The position numbers and the translations under genes are program-made. From Prorocentrum cordatum (lineage: Eukaryota; Sar; Dinophyceae; Prorocentrales; Prorocentraceae): DNA of 64,000 nt. The stretch spans positions 167,731 to 231,730 of the forward strand of contig CAUYUJ010014558.1 in the NCBI GenBank assembly GCA_963575745.1. The letters are read 5' to 3'. This document shows positions 55,364-64,000 of this stretch, piece after piece. How positions within the stretch are numbered: position 1 is the stretch's first letter; each line of letters starts with the position of its first letter. The notes below the pieces were generated by a model. The model saw nothing but the letters and a program-made list of their open reading frames with translations, made no database searches and had not been told where the DNA came from.

Positions 55364-55418
55364 TAAAAAAAAAATAAAAAGATCCCCGACCATGTAGAGC
55401 ATTGTGTACTGGTACCTG
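55007..55418 (-). repeat. Direct repeats bordering a T-rich tract in the LINE
   Basis: GACCATGTAGAGAAAGATGT / ACTGGGTACTGC (55,007-55,038) and GACCATGTAGAGCATTGTGT / ACTGGTACCTGC (55,388-55,418) are near copies. Between them, 55,093-55,380 is more than 85 percent A on the plus strand (T on the element strand), with single T, G or C interruptions. It reads as poly-Phe in the ORF2 frame and poly-Lys on the plus strand. Confidence 0.85.
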
Positions 55419-55453
55419 CAGCCGTGGAAGCCAGACTGCCGAACCCGCGCGGG

Positions 55454-57193
55454 CTAAAGCGGCACTGGCTTGGCCTCTGCCTCCGCCCTGCGAGCCCTGG
55501 CGCGCTGCAGGGCGTCCGCCAGCTCCTTGCCAGCTGCTTCACGACCAGCATCAGGGCCAGCATCAGCGCTGGCAGCGCCTGGCGTCGCGCCCTGGGATCC
55601 CTGCGGCCCCGCGGCGGGCTGGCCAGCCTGCTGGGCCTCCTGGGAGGCCTGGGCAGGCGCCTGCGGCGGGCCTCCCTCGGGGCTCTGGGCCGCTGGGGCC
55701 TCTGCAGCCGCCGCCTCCGCAGGAGGGTCCTCGCGCTTGGCCTGGGCAGGCGCCTGCGGCGGGCCTCCCTCAGGGCTCTGGGGCGCTGGCGCCTCTGCTG
55801 CCGCCGCAGCCGCAGGAGGGTCCTCGCGCCTGCGCGTCTTGAAGGTCTCGCGGAGCACCCTGATCTCCTCGAGCTGCTCGCGCTGGGACTTGAGGACGTC
55901 GGCCCCTGGCCCGAAGTGCGTGCGGACCGCCTGCTGCACCGACGCCTCGAATGTCTGCTTGAGCTTGTTGAACTGCTCACGCTGCTCGGATGTGATGTCC
56001 AGCCCCTCCAGGTCGAAGAGGGGGCCGTCCTCGATGACAAAACTGGCTTCGCCTTCGCCCAGCAGGGCAGAGAGGTTGATGACCCCGCCGCCCTTGTTGG
56101 ACCCCTCAGGCTGAGGATCCTTGGCTGGAGCCGACAACGCCTTCCTCTCCTGCGCCAGCTTGTCCTCCGCGACCACCAGGGCGTCCGCCGCCGCATCGGA
56201 GCGAGACTGGCACTCGTCGAGCCAGAGCTTGGCGTCGGCCAGCTGCTTGGCACGCTTCTCCAGCTCCCGACGAGCAGCCCTCTCCGCCGCAGCCGCCCGC
56301 TGGATGCCTTCCTCCAGGAGCGCGGGGCGCTCTGCAGGGGGCGGTGGGGCGAAGGCGCTCTCGAGCTGCTGGAGCGCCTGCCGCTGGGCTTCCGAGACGG
56401 CCTGCCCGCCCAGGGTCTGCACCACCTCGCCGATCGCGAGCGGCTCGGTCCTCTGCGCGGTCTCCTCGACGTCCTGGTACCAGTCGGCCTGACCTTTGCG
56501 GTTGTCCTGCCACCAGCCTCTGCTGCCGCTAGCCCAGACGCCACGGGGCTTGGGAGCAGGGGAGTACGATGGTCGCAGGGCCTGCCCACAGCTGTAGCAC
56601 GACTGCTTGTTCTTGTAGGTCCACCGGTAGCCGCACTTCTTGCATCCCACGAAGTCCGTCGAGAAAGAAACCCTCGGAGCTGGGGACTTGCCGCCTGGAG
56701 GAGGAGGAGGAGGAGGAGGAGGAGGGAACGCTCTCGAAGCGTGGTGACCAACCGCCTGGCTACGATGTGAAACAAAGTACGGATACTTCTCGACGTGTTC
56801 ACCTTGATGCCCAATGATACCAGCATCTGCCCAGCATGTTCCCAACGTATCGTTGAGTTGCTTCCACCATTTAGGCCGTATTTCTCGAGCCATCCCGTCT
56901 GGTTGATTCGAACAACCCTGCCGAGGGCAGCACGGGTGCGAAATCGTGTAGTCCAGCCCTCGAACGATGTCGAAGTCGTACTGTCTGCCATCTTCGACCC
57001 AATATCTGCGTTGGCATGTGATGGGAAAGAATGCCGCACATCCTGGATGTCGTTGTACGTGCGACGCCGAACTCAACAACCAGTTCACGTATACTCTCGA
57101 CCACTGGATGTCCTTTGCGCTGCAGACAGCCCTGGCCCTGCGCAGGACGAACTGGTCTGCTGACTCCCTGGGCCTTGCCCGCAGGCGCATCAT
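55454..57193 (-). CDS. LINE ORF1: gag-like protein with zinc ribbon and coiled coil
   Basis: 579 codons from ATG at 57,193, with an in-frame TGA about 50 bases upstream. The N-terminus (residues ~1-140) is unrecognised and Trp/Cys-containing (HPCCPRQGCSNQ, PKWWKQLNDTLGTCW). A Pro10 run at ~160 is followed by a C4 zinc ribbon, CKKCGYRWTYKNKQSCYSCG (~185-205), likely for nucleic-acid binding. Next come a glutamine/alanine-rich helical region with heptads (AAAERAARRELEKRAKQLAD; ~285-350) and an acidic segment (FVIEDGPLFDLEGLDITSEQ). The C-terminal Pro/Ala-rich region contains a 31-residue tandem repeat (REDPPA...QSPEGGPPQAPAQA, twice). It ends KPVPL. It would package the element RNA. The reading fits protein composition far better than the overlapping ORF2-phase frame. 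Confidence 0.8.
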   Translation of the reverse strand: MMRLRARPRESADQFVLRRARAVCSAKDIQWSRVYVNWLLSSASHVQRHPGCAAFFPITCQRRYWVEDGRQYDFDIVRGLDYTISHPCCPRQGCSNQPDGMAREIRPKWWKQLNDTLGTCWADAGIIGHQGEHVEKYPYFVSHRSQAVGHHASRAFPPPPPPPPPPGGKSPAPRVSFSTDFVGCKKCGYRWTYKNKQSCYSCGQALRPSYSPAPKPRGVWASGSRGWWQDNRKGQADWYQDVEETAQRTEPLAIGEVVQTLGGQAVSEAQRQALQQLESAFAPPPPAERPALLEEGIQRAAAAERAARRELEKRAKQLADAKLWLDECQSRSDAAADALVVAEDKLAQERKALSAPAKDPQPEGSNKGGGVINLSALLGEGEASFVIEDGPLFDLEGLDITSEQREQFNKLKQTFEASVQQAVRTHFGPGADVLKSQREQLEEIRVLRETFKTRRREDPPAAAAAAEAPAPQSPEGGPPQAPAQAKREDPPAEAAAAEAPAAQSPEGGPPQAPAQASQEAQQAGQPAAGPQGSQGATPGAASADAGPDAGREAAGKELADALQRARARRAEAEAKPVPL

Positions 57194-57241
57194 CCAAACG
57201 AGTAATCTGTTTCGGCATTTGTCAAGGATGGCTCAAACATG

Positions 57242-58309
57242 GTTCAAAGAGCCCCAGGAGGCAACTCTTGATCTGATGATGCCGACTGTCGTGTTGTCGA
57301 AGAGACGCACCCTGTGCCCAAATGCGACACGCTGATTCGTCAGGAGCCGCGAGTTCTGGAAGTACGCTTTCTGGATTCGCCCGACGGTCGCCTGCAGATC
57401 CGGCGTCGGGGTGCCAGTGCAACATAGTAGCGGACCTTTTCGTCATGCATCGCGCAGGCTGCCTGGATTACCTCCCTGCTGTCCGGCCCCTGGTCGTCCC
57501 CGCAACGGCAACGCTTCGGGGAACTGGAGTTCAACAGCCGCCGGGCGATTTTGACAGCAGTGATCGGTCATGATCGGCCATTCAGTGGTTCGCGCTCGGC
57601 GGTTCCACAATGGCATGATTCGCTGTAGGCGTCTTCGATAGCACAGTGAAGCCGGATCAGAAGGACGCACGGTAAGGATGCACGGCCCTTGGACGCCCAA
57701 ATTGATGCCGAAGATGGAAGCCCAAGGCCCATGGCTGAGGCTTAGGACGGGCCGAGAGGCAAGGATGCAAGGGTATCCTTGGAATGTTACCTATCTTTAT
57801 CAACCTGCTAAGCTTGATATCATACCATAGCAGGCGAGAACACGAGAATCGACGAGACGAGACAAGACCACAGACGGCTAGACCAGGTCCGAACAGGAAA
57901 ATGGTAGAGCCGACCAGACACGAGAAGAGCAAGCCACTGATGTGTCCGCATGCCTGCCCTGCCGCTGACTGCGGACACATGGGCGGCATGGGGGGCCATC
58001 AGCGAGCCAACGACGCGGAGGAAGCGCGCACAGGAGACAGGAGCGTACGAGGAGCACGAGGACTCCCACGACGGGGCAGCGGCGACCTCACCCGTGGGGC
58101 TCTCGCCAGTCCGCCAATGCGCACCCCGAGCTCCGTGGGCTCAGCTCCCGCATCCAACGGCGCCCAGGTCGGCACGAGCGGCACTCCGCCCCACCGTGCC
58201 GGAGCTGAGACCGCACACTGGCCGCTGGATGGGCTGACGGGCCGCTCAGGAAAACCACACCAAGGCGATGTGTACGACTAGAAGGTGCTCTTCACCCCGT
58301 GGGCGCCGA
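57242..58309. other. Unassigned unique sequence upstream of the LINE
   Basis: May include the LINE's 5' untranslated region. 57,670-57,800 matches 16,080-16,240 in a diverged way. A plus-strand frame of 165 codons (57,784-58,281) has no recognised domain. Confidence 0.4.
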
Positions 58310-58440
58310 GGCGTGATCCAAAGGCCTTCGAGAGAATCCAAGGGGTGTCAATGAGACCCCCAGACGACCCGAGGTGCCTCCAAGGCGGCTCGGGGCGCCA
58401 CCCAAGTGACCCCAGGAGCCCGAGGAGCGCCTGAAGTTCC
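58310..58440. repeat. Repeat E, small block
   Basis: AAGGCCTTCGAGAG, GAGACCCCCAGACGACCCGA, CTCCAAGGCGGC and AGTGACCCCAGGAGCCCGAG. Confidence 0.5.
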
Positions 58441-59521
58441 CTCTTGTCCTCTATTTTTTGGGGGGGAGGCGGCGGACTTCGATGGCTATGATCGTAGCGT
58501 CTGCGAAGCTCTCTCCTCTTCTTCCTCTCCCAGTCGTGAGCAAGTGTCTGGGCTCAGTGGGCTCCGCAGGGACAGGGCGGCCATGGCCGCATGCAGCGGA
58601 TGCTGGGTTATCCGAAGGCTGAGCAGATAGCTGAGGCTGGCCAAGTGTCCTTCCTTGGTCGAGGACCGACGACGCTTCGGGAAACGCCAATGCGGTATGG
58701 TGCACACAAGGCCTTTGCGGAAATTGGAAGAGACGGGGAGGGCTCCGTCCAAATATCCGCAGTCAGATGGGACCAAGCCCCGTATCGGACAAGAGCGGCA
58801 AGAACAGATCCGCACAAATGGTAGACCGCACCCGACCAAGGAAAGGCCATTTCACACTAGGCCTCGCTTAGCGTGAATTATACACTGGCCGCTGGATGGG
58901 CTTGTGGGGAGCGGAACACTTAATACTAAAATGACTCCATTGGAGCGAAGGGAGGAGGAATAATGCAGTGGGAGGACGAGGAAGGAGAAACGAGTAAGAG
59001 AAGCATACACAGAGGCACGGAGGGAGCGAGTGAGGAATAGAAGAGGGCAAGGAGACAAGGATGATAACCACATGGGGAGAGAGCGACGGAGGACAGGAGG
59101 GGGTGGGATACGGACGAAGAATCGGAGGGCGGCAAAGAAATATGATAACATATGATACGGTATGACCTGAGATAGTGAAGGGGGAAATCGCATCCCATAC
59201 CGTCTTCGCCGCCAGATTCGTCTGCCGTTTGCGGCACTTCCTGTGTACCCTTGTGGCCGAACCCGGAAGCGCTGAACCCAAGATTCCCCCTGGGACCAGC
59301 TTTCCATTTCGAACCGTATCCGGGCACCCCCTGGACCCGAAAACGGTGAGCAACCATCATGACCTGGTTCTTCGTGCCATACGAAAGAGAGTCGGGGGCC
59401 ACGATGGGGGGCGAATAGCTCAGAGGAGAGCAGTACCTGTATCCCGGGACGCCAATTGGCCATACCTTCGGCACGGCTCCTGGGCGCATGCGAGCAATGC
59501 CCGCACGACAGGCCATCCTGA
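58441..59521. other. Unassigned unique sequence
   Basis: Frames up to 240 codons (minus strand, 58,852-59,574) without recognisable motifs. 58,930-59,170 is purine-rich on the plus strand. GGACAAGAGCGG-type words occur without period. Confidence 0.35.
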
Positions 59522-59830
59522 AGGGTCCCTGGGACACACAAATAAACACACACACAGATAACAGGACTCCCCATAGTTCCCCAGATCTCCTGGGTTTCTG
59601 TCCTCCCCCCCCCCCCTTCCCATATCTTCCCACATTTGCTGGGGGATCGACGCTTCGTTGTGTCTGTGTGCTTCCTTCCCTCCTGCTACCCGCGCCCTAC
59701 CGGCGCCTCCGAAGAGATTGTCCTTCCCCCCACTTCCCATACTTTCCCATATTTTCTGGGGGATCGACGATTCGTTGTGTCGGGGGCTTCCTTCCCTCCT
59801 GCTACCCGCCCCCTACCGGCGCCTCCGACG
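59522..59830 (+). repeat. Dispersed element B, copy 5, with partial tandem duplication
   Basis: A full copy at 59,522-59,685 (CCCTGGGACACACAAATAAA to TGTGTCTGTGTGCTTCC). The right ~75 bases plus TGCTACCCGCGCCCTACCGG are repeated about 115 bp downstream (59,720-59,828). Confidence 0.85.
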
Positions 59831-59935
59831 AGAAAGAGAGAGGAGAGCGCCCGAGAGAGCTCCCCCGGCGCTCCTCGCCGCGGCGCTCCCGGCGCCGGCC
59901 CGTGCCGCTGGCCCACTTGGCGCCGCCCTGGGGCC

Positions 59936-60590
59936 GGCGGAGGCGGCCGCTCGGGACGCCCGAGATGGGCACGGAGAGACTGCGCACAGTGCCCGGGGAG
60001 GAGGGGGAGGAGGAGGAGGAGGAGGGGGAGGAGGGGGGAGGAGGGGAGGAGGAATGAGGAGGAGGAGGAGGAGGAGGAGGAGGAGGGAGGAGGGAGAGGT
60101 GCACGTGAGGAGAGGAGGAGGATGAGGTAGGAGAGGAAGGAGGAGGAGGAGGAGGGGGAGAGGAGGGGAAGGTGGGAGGGGGAGGAGGGGGAGGAGGGGG
60201 AGGATGGGGAGAGGGTGGGGAGGAAGGGGGATGGAGTAGGAGGAGGAGGAGTAGGAGGAGGATGGAAGAGGAGTGAGAGGAGTGAGGAGGAGGCGAGGCG
60301 AGCGAGGCGAGGCGAGGCGCGCTGGTGCACGCCACGTGGCTGGCGGGGCCCCGGGGGCCGTCGCGGGCGTGCCGGGGACCCGTGGTAGTTAGAACGTGTT
60401 GGAGTAGCCAATGAAGTCGTTCTCCAGCGACTGCCAAAATTCCCATGTTCCTCCGCAAGTTCCAAACCACAACCCAAATGTGCTGTGATATCCCCCCCCG
60501 AGGAGGAGAGAGGGGCGGAGGAGGGGCGGGCGGAGGCGGCCGCTCGGGACGCCCGAGATGGGCAGGGAAAGACTGCGCACAGTGCCCAAC
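59936..60590 (+). repeat. 56-bp direct repeat enclosing a GGA array
   Basis: GGAGGCGGCCGCTCGGGACG, CCCGAGATGGGCA and AGACTGCGCACAGTGCCC occur at 59,938-59,993 and 60,534-60,588 with two differences. (GGA)n fills 59,995-60,300, and unique sequence the rest. Confidence 0.88.
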
Positions 60591-60593
60591 GAT

Positions 60594-60796
60594 CGGGGAG
60601 ACGTAAGACTCGGGTACGGGGGACTCGGGTTGGCCCGACGGGGCCACCATAAAAATGACGAGGCCCAATCTGAAATTTGACGCGAGCTCCCGCTGCAGAC
60701 ATCCCACGAAAACTGGACCGTCAAGATCCAAGACGCGCTCGTCAAAAAATGTCGGCAAACCCGAGTTCCGGCTTACTCGAGTCTTACGCTTCCCCG
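60594..60796. mobile_element. Foldback element with ~70-bp imperfect arms
   Basis: The left arm CGGGGAGACGTAAGACTCGG, then GTACGGGGGACTCGGGTTGG and a TAAAAATGACGAG word, is mirrored by CTCGTCAAAAAATGTCGGC, AAACCCGAGTTCCGG, CTTACTCGAGTCTTACGC and TTCCCCG ending at 60,796. The arms have indels, so they are older than those at 23.39 kb. Confidence 0.65.
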
Positions 60797-60894
60797 AAAC
60801 GACAAGTGTTGCCCCAGACCAACCGCGGCCGCTGTTGGGCAGGCGGCCTTCTGTCTCGAGTGGGCACAGGCCGCGGCGGCGTGGACAGCTCGGG

Positions 60895-61090
60895 AGCGGT
60901 CAAAGAGGGGGGGGGTCCAAGAGGGGGGGGTGCAAATCATGACCGGCGGCATGTGCGCGGCCCAGCGGAGGGGCCAGATACGTAATGAAATAAGAAGAGG
61001 CGCCATGGAATCTGGGGAAATGTCATGGCCCCCGCCATGATATCCCCCTCCCTAGTCATCACCCCCCTCTTTGCCGCCCCCGAACAGCGA
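60895..61090 (+). repeat. Dispersed repeat L, copy 2
   Basis: GTCCAAGAGGGGGGGGTGCA to CCTAGTCATCACCCCCCTCT, collinear with 13,190-13,385. Confidence 0.75.
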
Positions 61091-61150
61091 GTCCTGTTCA
61101 AAATGAACAGGAACTGCTGTTGTTGAGCAGGGACCGACCGTCCCGGCATT

Positions 61151-61327
61151 CCTATAGTCCTACCACGAAGTGTTCTTAGAACCCCAAAATGTTCTAAGAA
61201 CAAAAACAATGTTCTCAGAACATAAACCCGATGTGATAAAACAATACAATCTCCGCCAGAAATGCTCTAAGGATACTTCGTGGAAGCCACGAAAGGTTCT
61301 CAGAACGCTGTTTGGTAGGGCTATAGG
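61151..61327. mobile_element. MITE-like element with repeated GTTCTNAGAAC palindromes
   Basis: CCTATAGTCCTACCA at the left and TGGTAGGGCTATAGG at the right are inverted ends, with pairing continuing into GTTCTTAGAACC / GGTTCTCAGAAC. Four 11-bp GTTCTNAGAAC palindromes lie at about 61,172, 61,190, 61,211 and 61,291. AT-richer than its surroundings. Confidence 0.72.
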
Positions 61328-61407
61328 CGAGCCAGGACGCTTCGCCACTGCTTGCTGTTGGGCATTGTGCCCCTTCTGTCCGCACCCACTTCGGGCGTCC
61401 AGGGCCG

Positions 61408-61705
61408 CAGGAGGAGGAGGAGGGAGGGAGGGAGGGAGGGAGGGAGGGAGGGAGGGAGGGAGGGAGGGGCAGGAGGAGGAGGAGGGAGGAGGAGGAGGAG
61501 AGGAGGAGGAGGAGGAGGAGGAGGAGGAGGAGGAGGGAGGAGGAGGGGGAGAGGAGGAGCAGAGGAGGAGGCGAGCGCGGCGAGCGGAGGGGTGAGGGGA
61601 GGGAGGCAGGTAGGACGGAGGAGGAGGACTAAATACCCTAGGATGGAGGAGGAGGAGGAGGAGGGAGGAGGAGGGAGGAGGAGGAGGGGGAGGAGGAGGT
61701 GGCCC
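61408..61705. repeat. (GGGA)n and (GGA)n arrays
   Basis: Ten GGGA units at 61,424-61,466, then GGA runs to 61,570 and again at 61,615-61,700. Confidence 0.95.
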
Positions 61706-62109
61706 TGAGGGACGGGGGGAGGCCGGCGCTCGCTCCCTCAGCGTCGGCAGGGGTCGCTGCCGCACCCGTCTGGCCGGCCAGCATGCTCGCGCGATAGCAA
61801 CACGGGGAGGGCGGCGAGGGAGGAGGGCGGAGGGGCGAGGACGGAACGGAACGGAAGACCCGAAGGGGAGTGCATCGCGCTAAAGATGCACGAAACGTCA
61901 GAACAAAACTGGGACCCTAAAAGGGAGCGGGCCGACTTGGCCTGCTCTTATATTCGGATCCTTTCACACAACGCTAACATGCGCTGCTCATACGAGGGGG
62001 CCACGAGGGAGCTCGAGTGTGAGGTCCTGACAACCGAGGCGGCGGTGTGGGGGGGTGGGGGATGAGGGCAGACGGCGAGGAAGGACAGGATCCGAGGTCA
62101 CCGGTCACC
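61706..62109. other. Unassigned GC-rich sequence
   Basis: No repeat or protein features were recognised. Confidence 0.35.
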
Positions 62110-62212
62110 GAAAGCTTCGCGCCCTCGCGCCGCCCTGCCTGGAGTAGTGCAGCCGCCCTGGCCCAGACCGCGACGCGCGCGGTTCTCTTCGCGCCCATGG
62201 GGGTGGCCCCGG
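62110..62212 (+). repeat. Dispersed repeat N, copy 5
   Basis: TTCGCGCCCTCGCGCCGCCC, CCCTGGCCCAGACCGCGACG and TCTTCGCGCCCATGGGGGTG. A GGA array starts 20 bases later. Confidence 0.6.
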
Positions 62213-62231
62213 AAATCAAGGGGGACGCTGT

Positions 62232-62512
62232 GCGGAGAGGAGGAGGAGAAGGAGGAGGAGGAGGAGGAGGAGGAGGAGGTATGGAACGGAGGAGGCAGGG
62301 GAGGAGAGGTGGATGGGGGGACACTAAGAGGGGGAGGAGGAGGAGGGAGAGCGGAGCACCGAGAGGGAAGAGTTGAGGAAGGAAGGGAGAGGAGGAGGAG
62401 GCTGAGGAGGGAGGAGGAGGATGAGGAGGAGGAGGAGCAAGTGAACAAAACACGCACAATGGAGGACGAGAAGCGATTGAAGGAGGAGGAGGAGGACGAG
62501 GAGGAGGAGGCA
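62232..62512. repeat. (GGA)n array, interrupted
   Basis: GGA-rich throughout, with short unique stretches near 62,445. Confidence 0.93.
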
Positions 62513-63054
62513 CAAAACATCGACTAAAGGCGGTCAGATTGTCGCATTCCCCCACCGCCCATTCGTTTATATTGGCGCCCAGTGCCCCGTCATTCTGGTA
62601 GCGTGGGTGCCATCAAGCAAATCGTAGCCGCACATGGTTAGCCTGATTCCGACCATTATGACATGCATCTGCCCTGGTGGTGTAAAATTGGATCAGGTAG
62701 CCGTCACAGGGATCGGGCGGGCCAGTGATACGCTGGCATCCCAAGCTTTTGTAACACATGTGCCCTTCTCCTCCCAAACTGAATGCGTATGTGGACAGGG
62801 GAGCCACATCATGTGTGTTGCCTCGGACCACCCGTCCCAATTTGCGCGTGACGATCAAAATCCTTGAATGTAATCTCGGCGATGAATTCTTCCAGTCGTT
62901 CGCTCGTGCTCGCTGCCAAAGGCGTGTAATAAGCTCGTTATACGAGTGCGACGGACGACACACATATTTAAACAACCAAACATCTGCCATCCAGCGACGC
63001 GGGGCGGCCGCACGCTGTCACCGAGAGAGCCGACCCGTCTCTGGGCTGCTAGCG
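62513..63054. other. Unassigned unique sequence
   Basis: Balanced composition. Overlapping frames of 125 codons (minus, 62,613-62,990) and 77 codons (plus). No family was recognised. Confidence 0.35.
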
Positions 63055-63141
63055 GCGAGAGGTAGTGGTGGAGGTGGTAATGATTATGATAGCCATCGTA
63101 ATCAGAGCAGTAGTAGTAGCAGTAGTAGTAGTAGTAGTAGC

Positions 63142-63197
<56 letters not shown>

Positions 63198-63217
63198 TAG
63201 TAGTAGTAGTAGTAGTC

Positions 63218-63251
<34 letters not shown>

Positions 63252-63852
63252 CAGCAGACGTAGTAGTATAAGGATAATAAGAAGTAGCCATCGTAATAGT
63301 AGTAGTAGTAGTAGTAGTCGAAGAAAAAGAAGTAGAGACGATGGGTAGAGTAGTCAGTCGCGTGGGGCGCTATTGTTCAGTAGGTTGCAAGCATGTTAAT
63401 AGTAGTAGAATTAGTAATAATAGTCGTAGGTCGGCGTAGTTAGCCGTGGTCCACAGTAGTAGTAGTAGTAGTAGTAGTAGTTAGTAGTAGTAGAAGTAGA
63501 AGTAGAAGTAGTAGTAGTAGTGAGTAGTAGAAGTAGTTAGTTAGTTGTAGTAGTAATAGTAGTAGTAGTAGTAGTAGTTAGTAGTTTAGTAATCGTAGTA
63601 GTAGTAGTAGTAGTAAACCAGTAGTAGTACGTTAGTAGTAGTAGGTTGGTAGGTAGGTCGTAATAGTAGTAGTAGTAGTAGTAGTAGTCGTAGTAGTAAT
63701 AGAAGAAGTAAGTAGTATTAAGTAGTAGTAAGTGGCTAAGTAGATCCAGTAGTTAGTAGTAGTAGTATGGAATAGTAGTAGTAGTAGTATAGTAGTTAGT
63801 AGTAGTAGTAGTAGTAGTAGTCCATAGTAGTAGTAGTAGTAGTAGTAGTAGT

Positions 63853-63924
<72 letters not shown>

Positions 63925-63985
63925 TAGTAGTGGTAGTAGTAGTCATGGTAATAGTGTGGTATTCGTATTAGTAGTTTTTTTGCTG
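63055..63985. repeat. (TAG)n array with indel-rich middle
   Basis: TAG runs at 63,108-63,250 and 63,790-63,950, with many single-base indels and TAGTTAG joints between them. It probably continues beyond the window. Confidence 0.97.
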
Positions 63986-64000
63986 GTGCGCTGCGCGAAC

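Larger units (their letters stand above)
50135..57241 (-). mobile_element. Non-LTR retrotransposon (LINE), about 7 kb, ORF2 frameshifted
   Basis: Minus-strand order: ORF1 gag-like protein, T-rich spacer, then endonuclease, reverse transcriptase, zinc knuckle, RNase H and a zinc-type C-terminal module. The last three pieces of ORF2 are in three frames, with two breaks near 51,880 and 50,840. Boundaries are estimates: the 5' end is not defined (an in-frame TGA near 57,242 precedes ORF1) and the 3' end merges into a TTC/TCC tract. No poly(A) tail or target-site duplication was found. The catalytic motifs look intact, so the copy is probably fairly young but defective, unless the breaks are sequencing errors. 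Confidence 0.85.

Noticed and set aside
51865-57039. A single 1,724-residue protein
   Set aside because: Only the part from about 54,909 on has recognisable domains. The first ~700 codons are an out-of-phase reading of ORF1 and the T-rich spacer, giving Arg/Ser-rich and poly-Phe sequence.
61172-61301. GTTCTNAGAAC palindromes as heat-shock or STAT-type elements
   Set aside because: The spacing fits TTCNNNGAA, but the palindromes lie inside a foldback element with no adjacent gene, and the corresponding animal factors are not expected here.

Overview
The window looks like a repeat-dominated, gene-poor piece of a large eukaryotic nuclear genome, most likely a dinoflagellate (a GC-rich one such as Prorocentrum would fit). 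That is an inference. It rests on a non-LTR retrotransposon with the layout I associate with dinoflagellate LINEs (zinc-ribbon ORF1; endonuclease, reverse transcriptase, RNase H and a zinc C-terminus), on a coiled-coil plus RRM-like ORF1 relic, on GC-rich unique DNA and on kilobase-scale trinucleotide arrays. No bacterial operon, CRISPR, tRNA, rRNA, spliced-leader relic or telomere repeat was seen. A 100-base run of N at 1401-1500 is an assembly gap between a (TAG)n and a (CCT)n array.

The only long, convincingly coding region is 50.1-57.2 kb on the minus strand: a non-LTR retrotransposon of about 7 kb. ORF1 (579 aa; C4 zinc ribbon, coiled coil, Pro/Ala-rich tail) is followed by ORF2 in three frames: endonuclease-RT, then a zinc knuckle with RNase H, then a zinc-type C-terminal module. 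A 290-base T-rich tract (element sense) flanked by a ~31-base direct repeat separates ORF1 from ORF2. Two other retroelement relics are present: a frameshifted coiled-coil/RRM-like ORF1 at 11.36-12.31 kb (minus) with a 3' fragment of a second copy at 23.9-24.06 kb, and the 3' end of an unrelated reverse transcriptase at 39.19-39.53 kb (minus) that runs straight into a GAT array.

The rest is a mosaic. (1) Trinucleotide arrays: TAG at both ends and at 46-48 kb; CAT/GAT at 2, 3.4-4.5, 6.2-6.6, 21.6-22.9, 32.3-34.5, 38.5-39.0 and 39.5-40.6 kb; GGA/TCC at many sites; AAC at 14.5 kb; ACG at 49.3-49.7 kb. (2) Minisatellites with units of 12, 42, 54, 73, 75-90, 78, 88 and 92 bp. (3) Dispersed families: composite element K (four loci, head + 75-90-bp array + tail), a ~1 kb element H (three copies), palindromic 120-bp element S (six copies), ~150-bp element B (at least five copies), and shorter families G, N, L and E. 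(4) Single-copy foldback or MITE-like elements at 14.74, 23.39, 25.58, 27.40, 29.87, 60.59 and 61.15 kb. Family letters are labels used here only.

Most apparent open reading frames are products of these repeats: units of 42 or 90 bp and stop-free trinucleotide runs stay open in several frames at once. No host gene with recognisable function is seen. A few non-repetitive stretches (28.7-29.15, 30.2-31.2, 35.6-36.3, 40.85-41.55, 57.2-59.5 and 62.5-63.05 kb) could hold exons of unknown genes, but nothing in them was recognised.
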